64,000 bases of DNA from Xiamenia xianingshaonis (lineage in GTDB: Bacteria; Actinomycetota; Coriobacteriia; Coriobacteriales; Eggerthellaceae), in assembly GCF_017945865.1 (NCBI RefSeq), contig NZ_CP072829.1, forward strand, positions 1,736,001 to 1,800,000, read 5' to 3'. Position 1 is the stretch's first letter. Each line of letters starts with the position of its first letter. Shown piece after piece: positions 1-9,702 of this stretch. Both the position numbers and the translations under genes were made by a program. The notes under the pieces were generated by a model. It was not told where the DNA came from and ran no database searches. It saw only the letters and a list, made by a program, of their open reading frames with translations.

Positions 1-68
1 CACAGCGGTGGCCCCTTGCAGGGCCCGAAACGGGTCCGGTTTTGCCCCTTTCGGGGATTGAGGCGGGA

Positions 69-99
69 GAAAATGCTGACTTATTTAGTCAGCATTTTC
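69..99. terminator. Hairpin of the GCTGAC/GTCAGC family
   Basis: A perfect 12-bp stem (GAAAATGCTGAC at 69-80, its complement at 88-99) with the 7-nt loop TTATTTA. It lies just past the stop codon of the minus-strand iron-sulfur gene. The stem ends in A/T pairs, so either strand reads a short T run. The same hairpin design recurs at 32503-32527 and 39356-39392, with weaker forms near 17619 and 40378. Confidence 0.7.
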
Positions 100-120
100 C
101 GAGAACACCCCGATTCGTTC

Positions 121-1308
121 CTAGCCCTCGTAAACCTGGTCGCACTTCAGCATGTCGCGCATGGAGTGCAGAATCTGGTGCGGACCCTGCTGGTTTTTGC
201 GGGGGCGCATCTCGTAGCGCTCGACGACGCCGCGCAGCAGGTCCACCGCAAACACCTCGTCGGAGATGGAAATGGCGCCGGGCGGGCAGATGTCTTCGCA
301 CACGCGGCACTTCACGCACTTCGACGGCGCATGGCCCACGCCGAACGTGCCGTCTAGCTCGGAGAACTTTCGCAGCGCCCCGGTCGGGCAGAACGTCGCG
401 CACATCTGGCACGAATTGCACACGTCGGCGTCGATGATCACGTGGCCCCACAGCCGCGTGCCGATCATCTCGTCATCGGGCTCGCCCAGCATCTTCAACG
501 CGCGCAGCAGCTGCCCGCGCCGGCCCGGCACATGATGCGGCAGCGTGCCGTCAGCGCCCACCTTCACGTAGCGCGGCGGCGCGACCTCTTCCACGCCCAG
601 CGCGTCTTTCACCGCGAATTCAGCCGTGGTTTGGGCCGCCGCCTTCGTTTCTTCCTTCACGTTCGTGAAAAACTCGCGCCGGCCGACGTCGTAGCCCGCA
701 TCCGCCCGGTCCAGCTTCACCGCACGAGGCAGCTTCGCGGCCAGCTTCAGCTCCATCGGGCTGTGCCACACGTCCAGCAGCACCTGGGCGTTTTCGGCCA
801 CCCATTCCGCCGTCACCCGTCCGCTGTCATGCTCGCAGCCGTCGCACAAGGCATCGACGAGCACGACCGACTCTACCTCGAACGCCGCCATCGACACGAG
901 CAGCGCCTCTTCCACGCGCCCGAGACACGTCACGCTCACCACCTTGCCGGGGTCGTAAAGCCCCGACGCCTGCTGCAGCAGCCGCTCGCACGCGATGGTC
1001 ACGCGCCCGCCCGTCGCCTGCGCGACGTTCAGGCATTCGGCCAAAAGCTCCTTGTCGGTGGGGTTGTGCGCCTCTAAAGCGCAGGTCGGACACACGGTCG
1101 CGCACGTTCCGCAGCCAATGCAGCGCTCGGGCGCAATGCGAATCCCCTCGTCGTCGTCATAGCTGATGCACCCCGACGTGCACGCCTCGGCGCATCGCAT
1201 GCAGCCGGCGTTGCGATGCCGCACGACGGCGCACCGCTGCTGGTTGACGGAAATGTCGGCGCTCTGAAGTTGTTCGAGAAGGCCGAGAAAACGGTTGATC
1301 GAAGGCAT
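121..1308 (-). CDS. Multi-cluster 4Fe-4S ferredoxin-type protein
   Basis: This 395-residue protein carries four classical 4Fe-4S cysteine sets. One pair lies near the N-terminus (Cys36/39/43/47 and Cys63/66/69/73) and a second pair near the C-terminus (Cys297/300/303/307 and Cys331/334/337/341). The middle, about residues 100-165, has scattered cysteines including a CDGC pair and recalls the small subunit domain of MvhD/FrhD hydrogenase proteins. No catalytic domain is visible, so it is probably a soluble electron carrier or an electron-transfer subunit of a larger oxidoreductase. ATG at 1306-1308 is the first in-frame start after the divergent intergenic region shared with the helicase gene. 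The partner enzyme is not in the window. The iron-sulfur assignment is secure; the pathway is unknown. Confidence 0.85.
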   Translation of the reverse strand: MPSINRFLGLLEQLQSADISVNQQRCAVVRHRNAGCMRCAEACTSGCISYDDDEGIRIAPERCIGCGTCATVCPTCALEAHNPTDKELLAECLNVAQATGGRVTIACERLLQQASGLYDPGKVVSVTCLGRVEEALLVSMAAFEVESVVLVDALCDGCEHDSGRVTAEWVAENAQVLLDVWHSPMELKLAAKLPRAVKLDRADAGYDVGRREFFTNVKEETKAAAQTTAEFAVKDALGVEEVAPPRYVKVGADGTLPHHVPGRRGQLLRALKMLGEPDDEMIGTRLWGHVIIDADVCNSCQMCATFCPTGALRKFSELDGTFGVGHAPSKCVKCRVCEDICPPGAISISDEVFAVDLLRGVVERYEMRPRKNQQGPHQILHSMRDMLKCDQVYEG

Positions 1309-1521
1309 GCGCGCCCCTCACTTCCTCTTCTTCCCCTTGCGACGCCCGAGTATAGCCCACCTGCCCGCCTGCGCACAACCCGTCGCACGCGCCGCTCGTG
1401 CAGGCACCGCCCGCTGCGCAAAGAAGGCGCCATGTTCGTCGGTCTTTGCAAGAAACCAGCAGCCGCCGACCTCCTTGCCGCCGCTTTCGGCCTTGTTTTC
1501 GCCACAGCGGCGCAACCCTTT

Positions 1522-1527
1522 TATAAT
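1522..1527 (+). promoter_or_regulatory. Putative -10 box of helicase gene
   Basis: TATAAT lies in an otherwise GC-rich intergenic stretch, about 44 bp before the preferred ATG at 1571. No good -35 box sits at the expected distance; TTGTTT at 1493-1498 is too far away. Transcription starting about 7 nt downstream would leave almost no leader for the ATG at 1544, which supports the start at 1571. Confidence 0.45.
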
Positions 1528-1570
1528 AAAGTAAAGCCGCATCATGCCCGTCACGAAAGGATCTGCTGCC

Positions 1571-3475
1571 ATGACCGCCCCCTCACCTGCTTTGAAAGCG
1601 ACGCGCATCGTCGGTGCGCCCGGATGCGGAAAGACAGAACACCTGGTCAGACGCATCGCCGACCTGCTTGAAGCCGGTGTCGACCCAGCAAGCGTGCTGG
1701 CGGTCTGCGCCACGCCGACCGCAGCCCTCGCCTTCGCGCGCCGTCTTGCCGCCACCGGCGCCCCGCATGCCGACGCCGTGGCCGCAACGACCGCCCGCGC
1801 CCTAGCGCTGCGCGTGCTGGCGCTGCCCGAAGCCGAGGCCTTCACGGGACGCCGCGCCCGCCTGCTCGTTGCCTTCGAAGAGTCCTTCCTGATGGAAGAC
1901 ATGAAGGTGAGCGGCCTGCGTCCGAGGCGCCTGCACGAAATGCTCAAGTTCTTCTACCGGTCCTGGACCGAAATGGCCGACGACGACCCCGCGTGGCTGC
2001 TCGCCGGCGAAGAGACCGAAGTCCACACGCTGCTGAAGGAAAACCTTGCGTACTGCCAGGGCATGCTTGAACCGGAAGCGGCAAACCTCGCCGTCCGGTT
2101 CCTGCGCACGGCACCGGACGCCGCGCCGAGGTACGCCCACGTGCTGGTCGACGACTACCAGGACCTGAGCCGCGCGTCGCAGCTGCTTGCAGAAGCGGTG
2201 GCGACCGAATCGATCACGGTGGCCGGCTGCGAGGGAGCCTGCGTCGAAGTGTTCGATTCGTACCCGTATGCGAAAGGGCTGGAAGAGTTCTTAGAGCGTT
2301 TCCCCGAAGCCGATGCCAGAGAGCTTGACGCTTGCTGCCACTCGGCGGCGGTTCGCACTGCGCTCGCCCGCCTGAGCAGCGACGATGCGCTGGCAGCCGC
2401 GCACATGCGCACGACCGGCGAAGCGCCGGCCGGCACGGTCGAGGCGCTGGCGTGCGACGATGCGCCGGCCGAGTTTTCCGCCGTGGCCGACCGCGTCGTT
2501 GCCGCCCTGGACGCAGGGGCCACGCCGGAGTCCATCGTCGTGGCCACGCCCAACGCGCTGTGGACCCGCACACTTGCCCGTGCGCTTGACGAACGAGGCG
2601 TCGCGACCGCAGCGCTGCCGCACACCCAGCCGGTCAAAGGCGACGTCCGCGACTTCGCCCGCAGCGAGACTGCCCGCATGGTCACGCTGCTGAACCTGGT
2701 CGCCGACCCGACCGATGCCGTGGCCTGGCGCTGCTGGTGCGGCTTTGGCGACCACCTGACGAACAGCGCGGCATTTGCAGCGATGCGGGAATCGTCTGCG
2801 TCCGCAGGGATCACGGGCGACGTGGCGGCGCTCGCGCGGCTCGCGGCAGACCCGTCCCCCAGCAAGCAGGCCTTCGTGGGAGCCCAGCGCGTGGCAGAAG
2901 CTTACGATCAGGCCCAAACGCTGGTGCCGCAGCTGGCAGGGCTCGAAGGAGAAGCGCTGCTGGACGCCATAGCAGCCGCCGTCACCGGGCGCGACGAGGC
3001 GGCGCCGGCCGTTTTGCGCGGGCTGTGCCTGGCCGCCGACGACGTCGACGCGCCGTCCATGGCCGCACGCGCCCGCACGCGCACCCTCGACCCCGCCATC
3101 GACGCGAGGTCGGCCGTCGCCCTGGTGCCGTTCGACCAGGCAGTAGGCCTGTCTCCCGACGTGCTGATCGTCGCCGGACTCGTGAACGGGTTCGTCCCGG
3201 TGCGCGAATACTTCGACCTGGCCGAAATGCCGCTCGACAAGCAGGAGCGCACCCACGCGACCAACCTGCGCCGCATGTACGCGCTGGCGGGAAAAGCAGG
3301 CCGTGACCTGGTGCTTTCCTACTTCACCAGCGCCGACTTGGAAACCGCCGGCCGCCTGAAGCTGAAAATCGACCGCATCCGCCTGAAAGGCGGCCAGCGC
3401 ATCTGCGCCATCTCGCGCAGCATCTACGCCGACACCCTGCTGGAAGGCTGGCAGATGCCGCCAAATCAACCATAA
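1571..3475 (+). CDS. UvrD/PcrA-like superfamily I helicase
   Basis: A 634-residue SF1-type ATPase. Walker A is GAPGCGKT at residues 15-22. A motif II variant, VLVDDYQDLS, replaces the usual DEYQD. A motif V-like stretch (VGLSPDVLIVAGLVNGFVP) and a motif VI-like LRRMYALAGKAGR occur near the C-terminus. It should use ATP to translocate on or unwind DNA in repair or recombination. It is shorter than PcrA/UvrD (about 700 residues or more), has no nuclease domain, and its motifs are diverged, so substrate and partners cannot be named. An in-frame ATG exists at 1544, but GAAAGGA at 1555-1561 sits 9 nt before the ATG at 1571, which is the better start. A strong hairpin terminator follows. Confidence 0.8.
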   Translation: MTAPSPALKATRIVGAPGCGKTEHLVRRIADLLEAGVDPASVLAVCATPTAALAFARRLAATGAPHADAVAATTARALALRVLALPEAEAFTGRRARLLVAFEESFLMEDMKVSGLRPRRLHEMLKFFYRSWTEMADDDPAWLLAGEETEVHTLLKENLAYCQGMLEPEAANLAVRFLRTAPDAAPRYAHVLVDDYQDLSRASQLLAEAVATESITVAGCEGACVEVFDSYPYAKGLEEFLERFPEADARELDACCHSAAVRTALARLSSDDALAAAHMRTTGEAPAGTVEALACDDAPAEFSAVADRVVAALDAGATPESIVVATPNALWTRTLARALDERGVATAALPHTQPVKGDVRDFARSETARMVTLLNLVADPTDAVAWRCWCGFGDHLTNSAAFAAMRESSASAGITGDVAALARLAADPSPSKQAFVGAQRVAEAYDQAQTLVPQLAGLEGEALLDAIAAAVTGRDEAAPAVLRGLCLAADDVDAPSMAARARTRTLDPAIDARSAVALVPFDQAVGLSPDVLIVAGLVNGFVPVREYFDLAEMPLDKQERTHATNLRRMYALAGKAGRDLVLSYFTSADLETAGRLKLKIDRIRLKGGQRICAISRSIYADTLLEGWQMPPNQP

Positions 3476-3546
3476 AAGCAGCCTGAAATGCCACTAAACA
3501 CCAGGCGTATCACGGTTGGCACGCTCACCTTCCCAGATGAACAGGG

Positions 3547-3590
3547 CGCCGCTTCCGCTCTCCCCCTTCGCGAGAGCGGAAGCGGCGTTT
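3547..3590 (+). terminator. Intrinsic terminator after helicase gene
   Basis: A perfect 15-bp stem (CGCCGCTTCCGCTCT at 3547-3561 pairing with 3573-3587), an 11-nt loop, then TTT. It lies 71 bp after the helicase stop. Confidence 0.75.
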
Positions 3591-3649
3591 GGGTCCGAAC
3601 TACGTATCCGCGCAGAGGCGCGTAAACGAGCTGCTGGCGTAGTGCTTCT

Positions 3650-3678
3650 GGTTAAGGTCGCAATCTGCGACCTTAACC
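3650..3678. repeat. 13-bp perfect inverted repeat at ORF6N gene end
   Basis: GGTTAAGGTCGCA at 3650-3662 and its exact complement at 3666-3678 are separated by 3 nt. It is 11 bp beyond the stop of the ORF6N gene. No T tract follows on either strand, so it may be a weak terminator or a protein-binding site marking the edge of the acquired segment. Confidence 0.5.
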
Positions 3679-3689
3679 GATGACATCCT

Positions 3690-4655
3690 TCACGGTCTTT
3701 CGAGACGCGAGAGGATCGCACCCACCAACTCCTCGCCCTCGATGCGCGCGATGGCGAAGCTCTTCTTGCCGGCGTCCTTGAATGAGGCGCCGACGAAGTA
3801 GCCTTCAACGCCATCCAAGATGAGGAACCGGTCATGGAAGGCCGTCGTGTGGCGAATCTCTAACTGCGGGTATTGTACGTTGAAGGTATCGACGTCGTGC
3901 TGATCGAGGCGCGTGTGAGGGTGGGTCCAAACAACGACATCCACGCCGCCTTGCTTCTTTGCAAGGATGCTGAGCGTACCTGTATCTACATAGCCGTCTA
4001 TGAGCACTATCTCGCGCTTGGCGCGTTGCACGAGCGACACCAGAAGCTCGAAGGCATCCCACACCTGACCGTCGAAGAACACCTTCTGCTTCGGAGCCTC
4101 GTGCGTGTCCATGTAGTCGAACACCCGCTCGAAGCGCTCGTCAGTGGTCTTCTGGTACTCCAGCAGCTTTAACTCTACGCCACGCACCTGCTCGAACATG
4201 GCGGCGTTGCTGGCTATGAAGTGGCGCATCTCGACGAAGGCGCGCATTATTCGGACGCTTGTCTGAACAGCAATATCGCTGCGCAAGACTCCTGACAGCA
4301 TGGCAACACCCTGCTCAGTGTAGACGAAGGGCATATATGTTCTACCAATCTTCATTTCGTAGTCTTGACCAGCTAAGATGCCAATTTGGCATTTCAAGTT
4401 GTCGCATTCTTCGCGAGTAAGCCGAAACCTGAAATCTTCGGGAAATCGATCTTCGTTACGCTTGGCAGCACGGTTGAGCGCCCCTGTTTCAACCTGGTAC
4501 AACTTCGCGAGATCGCTGTCCAGCATGACCTGCACCCCGCGCACCGTGTATATGAGGTCGCGTATGGCCGGCTCGTTCGCAGGAACGATTGCGACCGCCG
4601 TGTTTTCTTCCGTTTCCATGAGTTCGGCGGATGGGTTCTTCTCTTGCTTAGCCAT
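3690..4655 (-). CDS. ORF6N-domain protein with PLD-like C-terminus
   Basis: The protein is 321 residues from the ATG at 4653-4655 (MAKQEKN), or 329 from the ATG at 4677-4679. The inner ATG is preferred because GAAAGGG lies upstream of it. The N-terminal part, with IRDLIYTVRGVQVMLDSDLA and later VYTEQGVAMLSGVLRS, is the ORF6N/KilA-N-associated DNA-binding domain of phage and plasmid regulators. The C-terminal half carries HDRFLILDG followed by VGASFKDAGKK, a phospholipase-D-like fold seen fused to ORF6N domains. Base composition is visibly lower in GC than the neighbours, and hairpins lie on both sides, so it was probably acquired by transfer. Its function is unknown; regulation or defence against mobile elements is possible. 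Confidence 0.8.
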   Translation of the reverse strand: MAKQEKNPSAELMETEENTAVAIVPANEPAIRDLIYTVRGVQVMLDSDLAKLYQVETGALNRAAKRNEDRFPEDFRFRLTREECDNLKCQIGILAGQDYEMKIGRTYMPFVYTEQGVAMLSGVLRSDIAVQTSVRIMRAFVEMRHFIASNAAMFEQVRGVELKLLEYQKTTDERFERVFDYMDTHEAPKQKVFFDGQVWDAFELLVSLVQRAKREIVLIDGYVDTGTLSILAKKQGGVDVVVWTHPHTRLDQHDVDTFNVQYPQLEIRHTTAFHDRFLILDGVEGYFVGASFKDAGKKSFAIARIEGEELVGAILSRLERP

Positions 4656-4704
4656 AGTTTCCGCCCTTTCGTTTTGCATTTGATGAAGCGAATTCTACCA
4701 AGCA

Positions 4705-4735
4705 GGAAAGGCGCCTGTAGCAAGAGCGCCTTTCC
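4705..4735 (-). terminator. Hairpin between gene remnant and ORF6N gene
   Basis: GGAAAGGCGC at 4705-4714 pairs perfectly with 4726-4735 across an 11-nt loop. Read on the minus strand it follows the stop codon at 4746-4748, as a terminator of a vanished upstream gene would. Confidence 0.6.
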
Positions 4736-4745
4736 CCGTCGGTTT

Positions 4746-4826
4746 CTACTCGGTTACAGCCGCTTGGCGGACCTTAGCTTGAACGAGCATGGCCTCTAGC
4801 TGCTCGACGGTGAAACTCAAACCGGG
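4746..4826 (-). pseudogene. Possible C-terminal remnant of a lost gene
   Basis: On the minus strand an open frame reads LSFTVEQLEAMLVQAKVRQA and ends at TAG (4746-4748), directly before a terminator-like hairpin. The residues look like genuine protein (amphipathic, mixed composition). Immediately upstream the frame runs into the very GC-rich duplicated region, where the translation becomes low-complexity Pro/Ala/Arg. I infer that the duplication of the surface-protein unit removed the rest of this gene. The family is not recognised. Confidence 0.35.
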
Positions 4827-4879
4827 CGCGGGCGGAGGAAAGGAAAGCCCCTTCGAGCGGAAGGGGCCGAGATGCAGGG

Positions 4880-5341
4880 ATGCCCGGGGAGGGGGCGGTT
4901 GTCCAGGCCGTCCCCTGCTCCCGGGCGCTTTGGGCCGCGGCGCGAAGGAATGTTGTGAAGAAAGGTCGTCGCGCGGCGGCGTCCTCCGGCGCCGGCGAGA
5001 TGTGAAAGGAGCCGGCGACCGGGCCCCGCCGAGGGCGTGTCAGAAAGGTTGTCCCTTCGGGCGGGGGTGGTGCGAAGGGCCGTCCGGGGTCCCGCCCGGC
5101 GGCTCGCCTCGTCGTGGGCCGGCGGCCCACGGGGGCGGCTGCTCGAAGGAGCCAGCAGGCGCCCCCGCGGGCCGCCGGGCGTCGGCGGGGCCTTCCCGGG
5201 CGGCCGGGAGTCCGGGGCGGGCCCGAACCCCCGGCCTGCCGGCCAAGACATGGACGAAAGCCCAGGTCCCAGCCTTCGGGGCCGGAGGGCCGGAGCGGAA
5301 GCCCCGGTCCCCCGGCCTCGGGGAGGCGTCAATCGGTCAGA
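4880..5341 (-). other. Conserved GC-rich 3' tract of unit 1, non-coding
   Basis: About 460 bp downstream of the surface-protein stop. It aligns with 9793-10203: both contain the GTGGGCCG/CGGCCCAC palindrome (5114-5130 and 10024-10040) and repeated motifs such as GTCAGAAAGGTTGTCC and GTGAAGAAAGGTCGTC. Insertions and deletions between the copies shift all reading frames, so the long open frames here are not genes. It may act as a long structured 3' UTR or terminator region, or be duplicated non-functional sequence. Confidence 0.5.
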
Positions 5342-8300
5342 CTAGCGGGTGGCCGTCCACACGCCGGAGCCGTCGACCCAGTAGCGGCCGACCCACGTAT
5401 TGGAGGCCATGGCGCCGGAGGCGTCCATGTAGTACCACTTGCCGCCGACCTGCTGCCAGCCGGTGAGCATCTTGCCGAAGGTGCCGTCGTGGGCGGTGTT
5501 CAGGAGGTACCAGGCGCCGTCCTTCACCCAGCCGGACTGCATGGCGCCGGACTTGGCGAAGTAGTACCACTCGCCGCCGTCCTTCTGCCAGCCGGTGAGC
5601 ATGGCGCCGTACTCGCCCTTGTGGGACTGGTTCAGCATGTACCAGGTGCCGTCGGCGTCCTGGAACCACTTCGTGTTGGTCATCTTGCCGCTCTTCTCGA
5701 AGTGGTACCACTCGCCGCCGATGAGCTTCCACTGGTCCTTGACCTGCTTGCCGTCCTTGTAGTAGGCCCAGTCGTTGCCGGAGCCCACCCAGCCGGTCTT
5801 GCCGGCGGCGGGCTGGGCAGGCGCCACGGGCTTGGCGGTCGGCACGTAGGCCACGGTGGCGGTTCCCTTGTAGTTGCCCTTGTAGGTCACCGTGATGGTC
5901 TTGGTGGCCGGGTCGGCCTTGTAGGTGAAGTCGCTCGAGGACAGGCCGGGCACCGTGACGACCGGCAGGCCGGCGGCGTCGTAGGACACCTGGGGCTTGG
6001 CCGTGACCGTCGCGGGCTTGATCGTGAAGTCGACCGTCTTCTCGCCCGTCCAGCCCTCGGAGGCCTTGCCCGTCACCGTCACCTTGTAGGAGCCGGCGTT
6101 CGAGGCGCCGCCCGCGACCGACACGGCGTAGGCGTCCGCCGGAACGACGACCTTCTTGCCGCCGTCCGTGTAGCTGACCTCGACCTTCGGGTCCTGGGCC
6201 TTGCCGTTGTACACGGCGTCCGCGACCGAGACGTCGGCCTTGGCGACGTCGTAGAGGACCGTCGCCTCCTTCTCCACCGTGCCGGTGAAGTTGCCGGTGC
6301 CGGTGACGGTGGCCTTGACCTTGCCGGGGAGCGTGCCCTCGGTCTTCACCGCGTAGTCGGTGCCGGCCGCAAGCGCCGTCTCGCCGAACGTCACGGACAC
6401 GGCCGCGTCGGCGCCGGGGGCGGTGGAGCCCGCGACGGCCACGTTGTCGGCCGCAAGCTCGGCCGGGGCGATCTCGTAGGGGACCTTCACCTGGCCGGTG
6501 AAGTTGCCGTTCTTCGGCACGATGGTCACGTAGGACGTGCCGGCGTTCACGCCGCCCTCGACGCCGAACGTGACGTCGTCGGCGATGTTCTTCAGATCAA
6601 TCGCGCCCTTGCTGTAGCCCTTGTTGACCGGCGTGACCTTGGAGTCCTTGATGGAGACGGTCGGCACCTGCTCCTTGCCGTTGTACACCAGGCCCTCGGC
6701 GCCGACAAGCTTGACCGACCCCTTCACGTTGGAGGCGTCGGAGAGCTCGAGCGGGGCGATCTGGAACGGCACCTTGAACGAGCCGGCGTAGTCGCCCTTG
6801 CCGGTGACCACGGCGTAGGCCGGGGCGTCCTTGGTGGTGGCGTTCTCGTTGTTCTCGAAGGTGACCTTGTAGGTGCCGGCAGGGGCAGGATCCGTCGTGC
6901 CCTTCTGGACGACGGTGACCGTGGGCTCGACCGGCTTGAGCGGGTCGTACAGGCTGCCCTCGGCGACCGTGGCCGTGTAGAGGCTCTCGATGGTCTTGTT
7001 GGTGACCAGGAACTCGCCGTAGACGACCGCAGAGACGGCGTCGGAGTAGTTGCCCATGCCCTTGACCGTGAAGGAGTAGCGCGTCTCGCCCTGGTCGAGG
7101 TCGCTCTGGTCCTTCGCCTTGGTCGGGCCCTCGACGGTGTAGTCGACGCCCTCTTCGAGCACGACCTCCTTCGCACCGTCGCCCGTGCCGACCGTGTAGC
7201 TCACGACCGGGTTGAGGACCTTGCCGTCGAAGTCGGCCGTCAGCTGGTTGTCGGCCTCGGCCGTCGCCTTCAGCGTCTGCAGGGAGCTGGGGGTGATGGC
7301 GAAGGGCACCGTGAACTCGCCAGAGTAGTTGCCGGAGAACTTGTAGGTGATGGTGCCGCCCTCGGCCACCGTCGTGTTGTCGCCGTAGGTGACGGTGTAG
7401 TCGTACGGATCCTCAGAGGTCGGGTCGGTCTGGCGAACGAGTTCTTTGTCGCCGACTTCGACCGTCGGGACGGGCTTGATGGGAGCGCCCGTGAACTGCG
7501 TGGTCAGGCCGCCCGTCGCGGTGGTGGACAGCGTCGGGTTCGCGTACGTGATGGTGGAGTTGGCGTTCTTGCCGGTCGTGACCTCGAGCGGGGTGATGGC
7601 GAACGTCATCGGGTCTGACTCGCCCACGTAATCCTGACCCTGGGACACGACCTTGATCTGGTAAGTGCCGGCATTTTTGATCGCCTGTTTATCTCCGTTC
7701 TCGCCCTTCACGACGATGGGGTCGCCGTCGTCGTTGAGCGCCGGCTTTCCGTTCTCCATGAGCGTGGCGACGATGACGTAGTCGTCGTTGCCAGGAATCT
7801 CGGATGTAGGCACCTTGAAGCTGATCAGCTCCTCCAAAGTATAGCCGGTATCGCCGTTGTAGGGCTTGCTGTCCTTGACCAGCTCGACGGCCGGAAGCGC
7901 CTTGCCGTAGGAATACGTGACGGGAAGGGTTCCGCGATAGGCAGATCCTTCGGAAGCCGGCATCATCGTGGCCGTGCCGCCGGCGTTCTCGCCCTCGGTG
8001 AACGAGTTGCTGATCAGCTTGAAGTTGCCCTCGAAGGGAACCGGCTTGTCAGCATCCTTGAGCGTGATGGCCATGCCCTTCTCGATCTGGGCGATCGCCT
8101 TGGCCGAGGTCATGTTCTCTTCGGCCTTCAGCTTGACCTCGTTGGGCCAGCGGCCGTCGACCTGCACCGTCATGACGTGGGTAGGCGCGGTGTCGCCATC
8201 GCCGGTCTTGACCATGGTGGAAAGGTCGACGTACACCGTGAACGGAACGGTCTTCAAGACCTGGTTGCCGACCTTCACCTGCACCTTGTACTTGCCGGGC

Positions 8301-9380
8301 ATGGTGGGAGAGGTGGGTTTGCCCTTCGAGTCGACCACCGGGCTGTTGTCGGCGTTGAGGTAGATGGGGGTCCAGGTGACCGAGGGGCCCTCGGCGCCCT
8401 GCGTCACCTTGATGGCCGATTTGACGGCTTCGCCGCGAGCACTTCCTTTGTAGGGAACGTCGAGAGCCGTCCCGTTGTTGACCGCTTTCACACCATCTGC
8501 GGCACTCCTATCATCAAGCTCAACCTTGTAATCGGTCGCCTCGACAATGGAAGTGGTCGTGGTGAAAACGGTGTTGTCGCCCTTCTTGCCCTCGAGAGGC
8601 GTCGTGCTGCCGGCGACGACGACGTCGTAGTTCGTCGCATTAGCGTTGGTCATCTGGATAGTGACGGGCACAACGCCGGGAGCGGCGTACGGGTCCGTAG
8701 ACGCGCTCGCAAGCTTGGCGCCCTCGACGGACTCGGTGCCGTACGTGACGTTCGCTTTCGAAAGCACGTTATCTTCCTCAACGCTCAGCTCAACGCTCGT
8801 GGCCTCTCGCAGAGCGTCAGCAGTGCTCACGCCGACCGTGCCCTGGACAAGGGTGACCGTAGCAGTGGCCTTGGCGACGCTCACCACCAATTCATTGCCG
8901 CCCGCCAAAGCAGGAGCGCCCTCGCCTTCAAAAGAAAAGGTGTACGTGTAGTTTCCCGCATTCTTTACATCTGCCGAATTGGCCGTAGCGTCATACATGG
9001 TATTCGCCAGCGTGTAATACGCAGGGTTGCCAGTACCATCAGTCTTTGCAACCTTGATAATGACTTCAAAAGTCGGCGTTAGCGTGTCACCAGAATAAAC
9101 CAGATCAGCCTGATTGGTGACATTCACTCGGGCGATCGAAGTAGCGTAACCGGAATTGTAATCTCCACCAGCCTTCCACTCGGTCCAATCGGCAAGGTCT
9201 TGGGCTGGAGTGGTGATAGTCCCATTCGTAATCGCATCCGCATAAGCGGGAGTCGCCTCCAGCGCCGCTTGAGACAGGGCGGCGGCCGGGGTCATGCCTA
9301 ACGCAAGGGTTCCAGCAAGGATCAGGCTAAGAACCTTGCCCCCCCCCGTAGGTCTTTTTCGAAAGAGTGATCTTCGACAT
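5342..9380 (-). pseudogene. Giant secreted surface protein, phase-OFF/frameshifted
   Basis: Paralogue of the gene at 10204-14337. The true start is the ATG at 9378-9380, preceded by AGAAAGG and encoding MSKITLSKKTY. A run of 9 G on the coding strand (9339-9347) then breaks the frame and leads to TAG after five codons. Past the run, the correct frame resumes with KVLSLILAGTLALGMTPAAA, an intact signal peptide ending in AYA, and continues about 1310 residues to TAG at 5342-5344. The body is a chain of roughly 70-90-residue beta-rich modules with recurring YNGK and GxGNFTGT motifs (MBG/YDG-like bacterial Ig-type). The last ~150 residues are Trp/Tyr-rich cell-wall-binding repeats (GxWYxxxxSGAM). 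A tract of 8 or 11 G would restore 1345 residues. Everything downstream is undamaged, so this is more like an OFF state than decay. Confidence 0.8.
9339..9347 (-). repeat. 9-nt poly-G tract (coding strand) in signal peptide
   Basis: Nine consecutive C on the plus strand, nine G in the coding sense, between TAC and CAAGGTT. This length is out of frame; 8 or 11 would be in frame. The paralogue has ten G preceded by an extra C. Homopolymers of this length are hypermutable by slipped-strand mispairing. Confidence 0.85.
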
Positions 9381-9453
9381 ATCTGACCTTTCTTAGTGGG
9401 TTCACAGTACAGTGCGCCTGCCAGTGTCGCAGACGTTCCGCGCCCGGCGGGCG

Positions 9454-9476
9454 ATCTTTACGGTTTCTCCACAACC
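9454..9476 (-). promoter_or_regulatory. Conserved upstream box, unit 1
   Basis: ATCTTTACGGTTTCTCCACA plus ACC on the plus strand is nearly identical to 14411-14433. Both lie about 75-95 bp before the start codons of the two surface-protein genes. Sequence between this box and the ribosome binding site is less conserved, so the block may hold promoter or operator sites. Confidence 0.45.
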
Positions 9477-9609
9477 AAAGCCGCCCGCCGGAGCCTCCCC
9501 CGAGCTGACAGACGGGGACGGGGTTTCTGACAGGCCGGGCGAGCCGGCCTTTCAGCAAACCCCGTCCCCGCTGTCAGCTCTCCCCGCAGCCCCAAGCCGC
9601 CCCGCGGCA

Positions 9610-9702
9610 GGCGGTTCCGCCGCGGCGGCGCAGCCGAGGTTAAGCCAAAGGAGCCCCGGACCGATTGGCTCGGCGCGACGACGCATCGCCCGTGGGGCCG
9701 CC
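9610..9702. repeat. Structured intergenic repeat, copy 1 (degenerate)
   Basis: It shares the core AGCCGAGG-T-AAGCCAAAGGAG and GCGACGACGCATCG with copies at 14494-14598 and 62367-62471. The outer and inner stems are only partly preserved here. It lies upstream of the unit 1 gene. Confidence 0.6.

Noticed and set aside
4880-5341. Small protein genes in the GC-rich 3' tracts
   Set aside because: Indels between the two tracts break every frame, so no protein is conserved.
5114-7618. 834-codon plus-strand open frame
   Set aside because: Antisense to the surface-protein gene. Composition is Arg/Gly/Val-rich with no domain and no ribosome site; a typical high-GC shadow.
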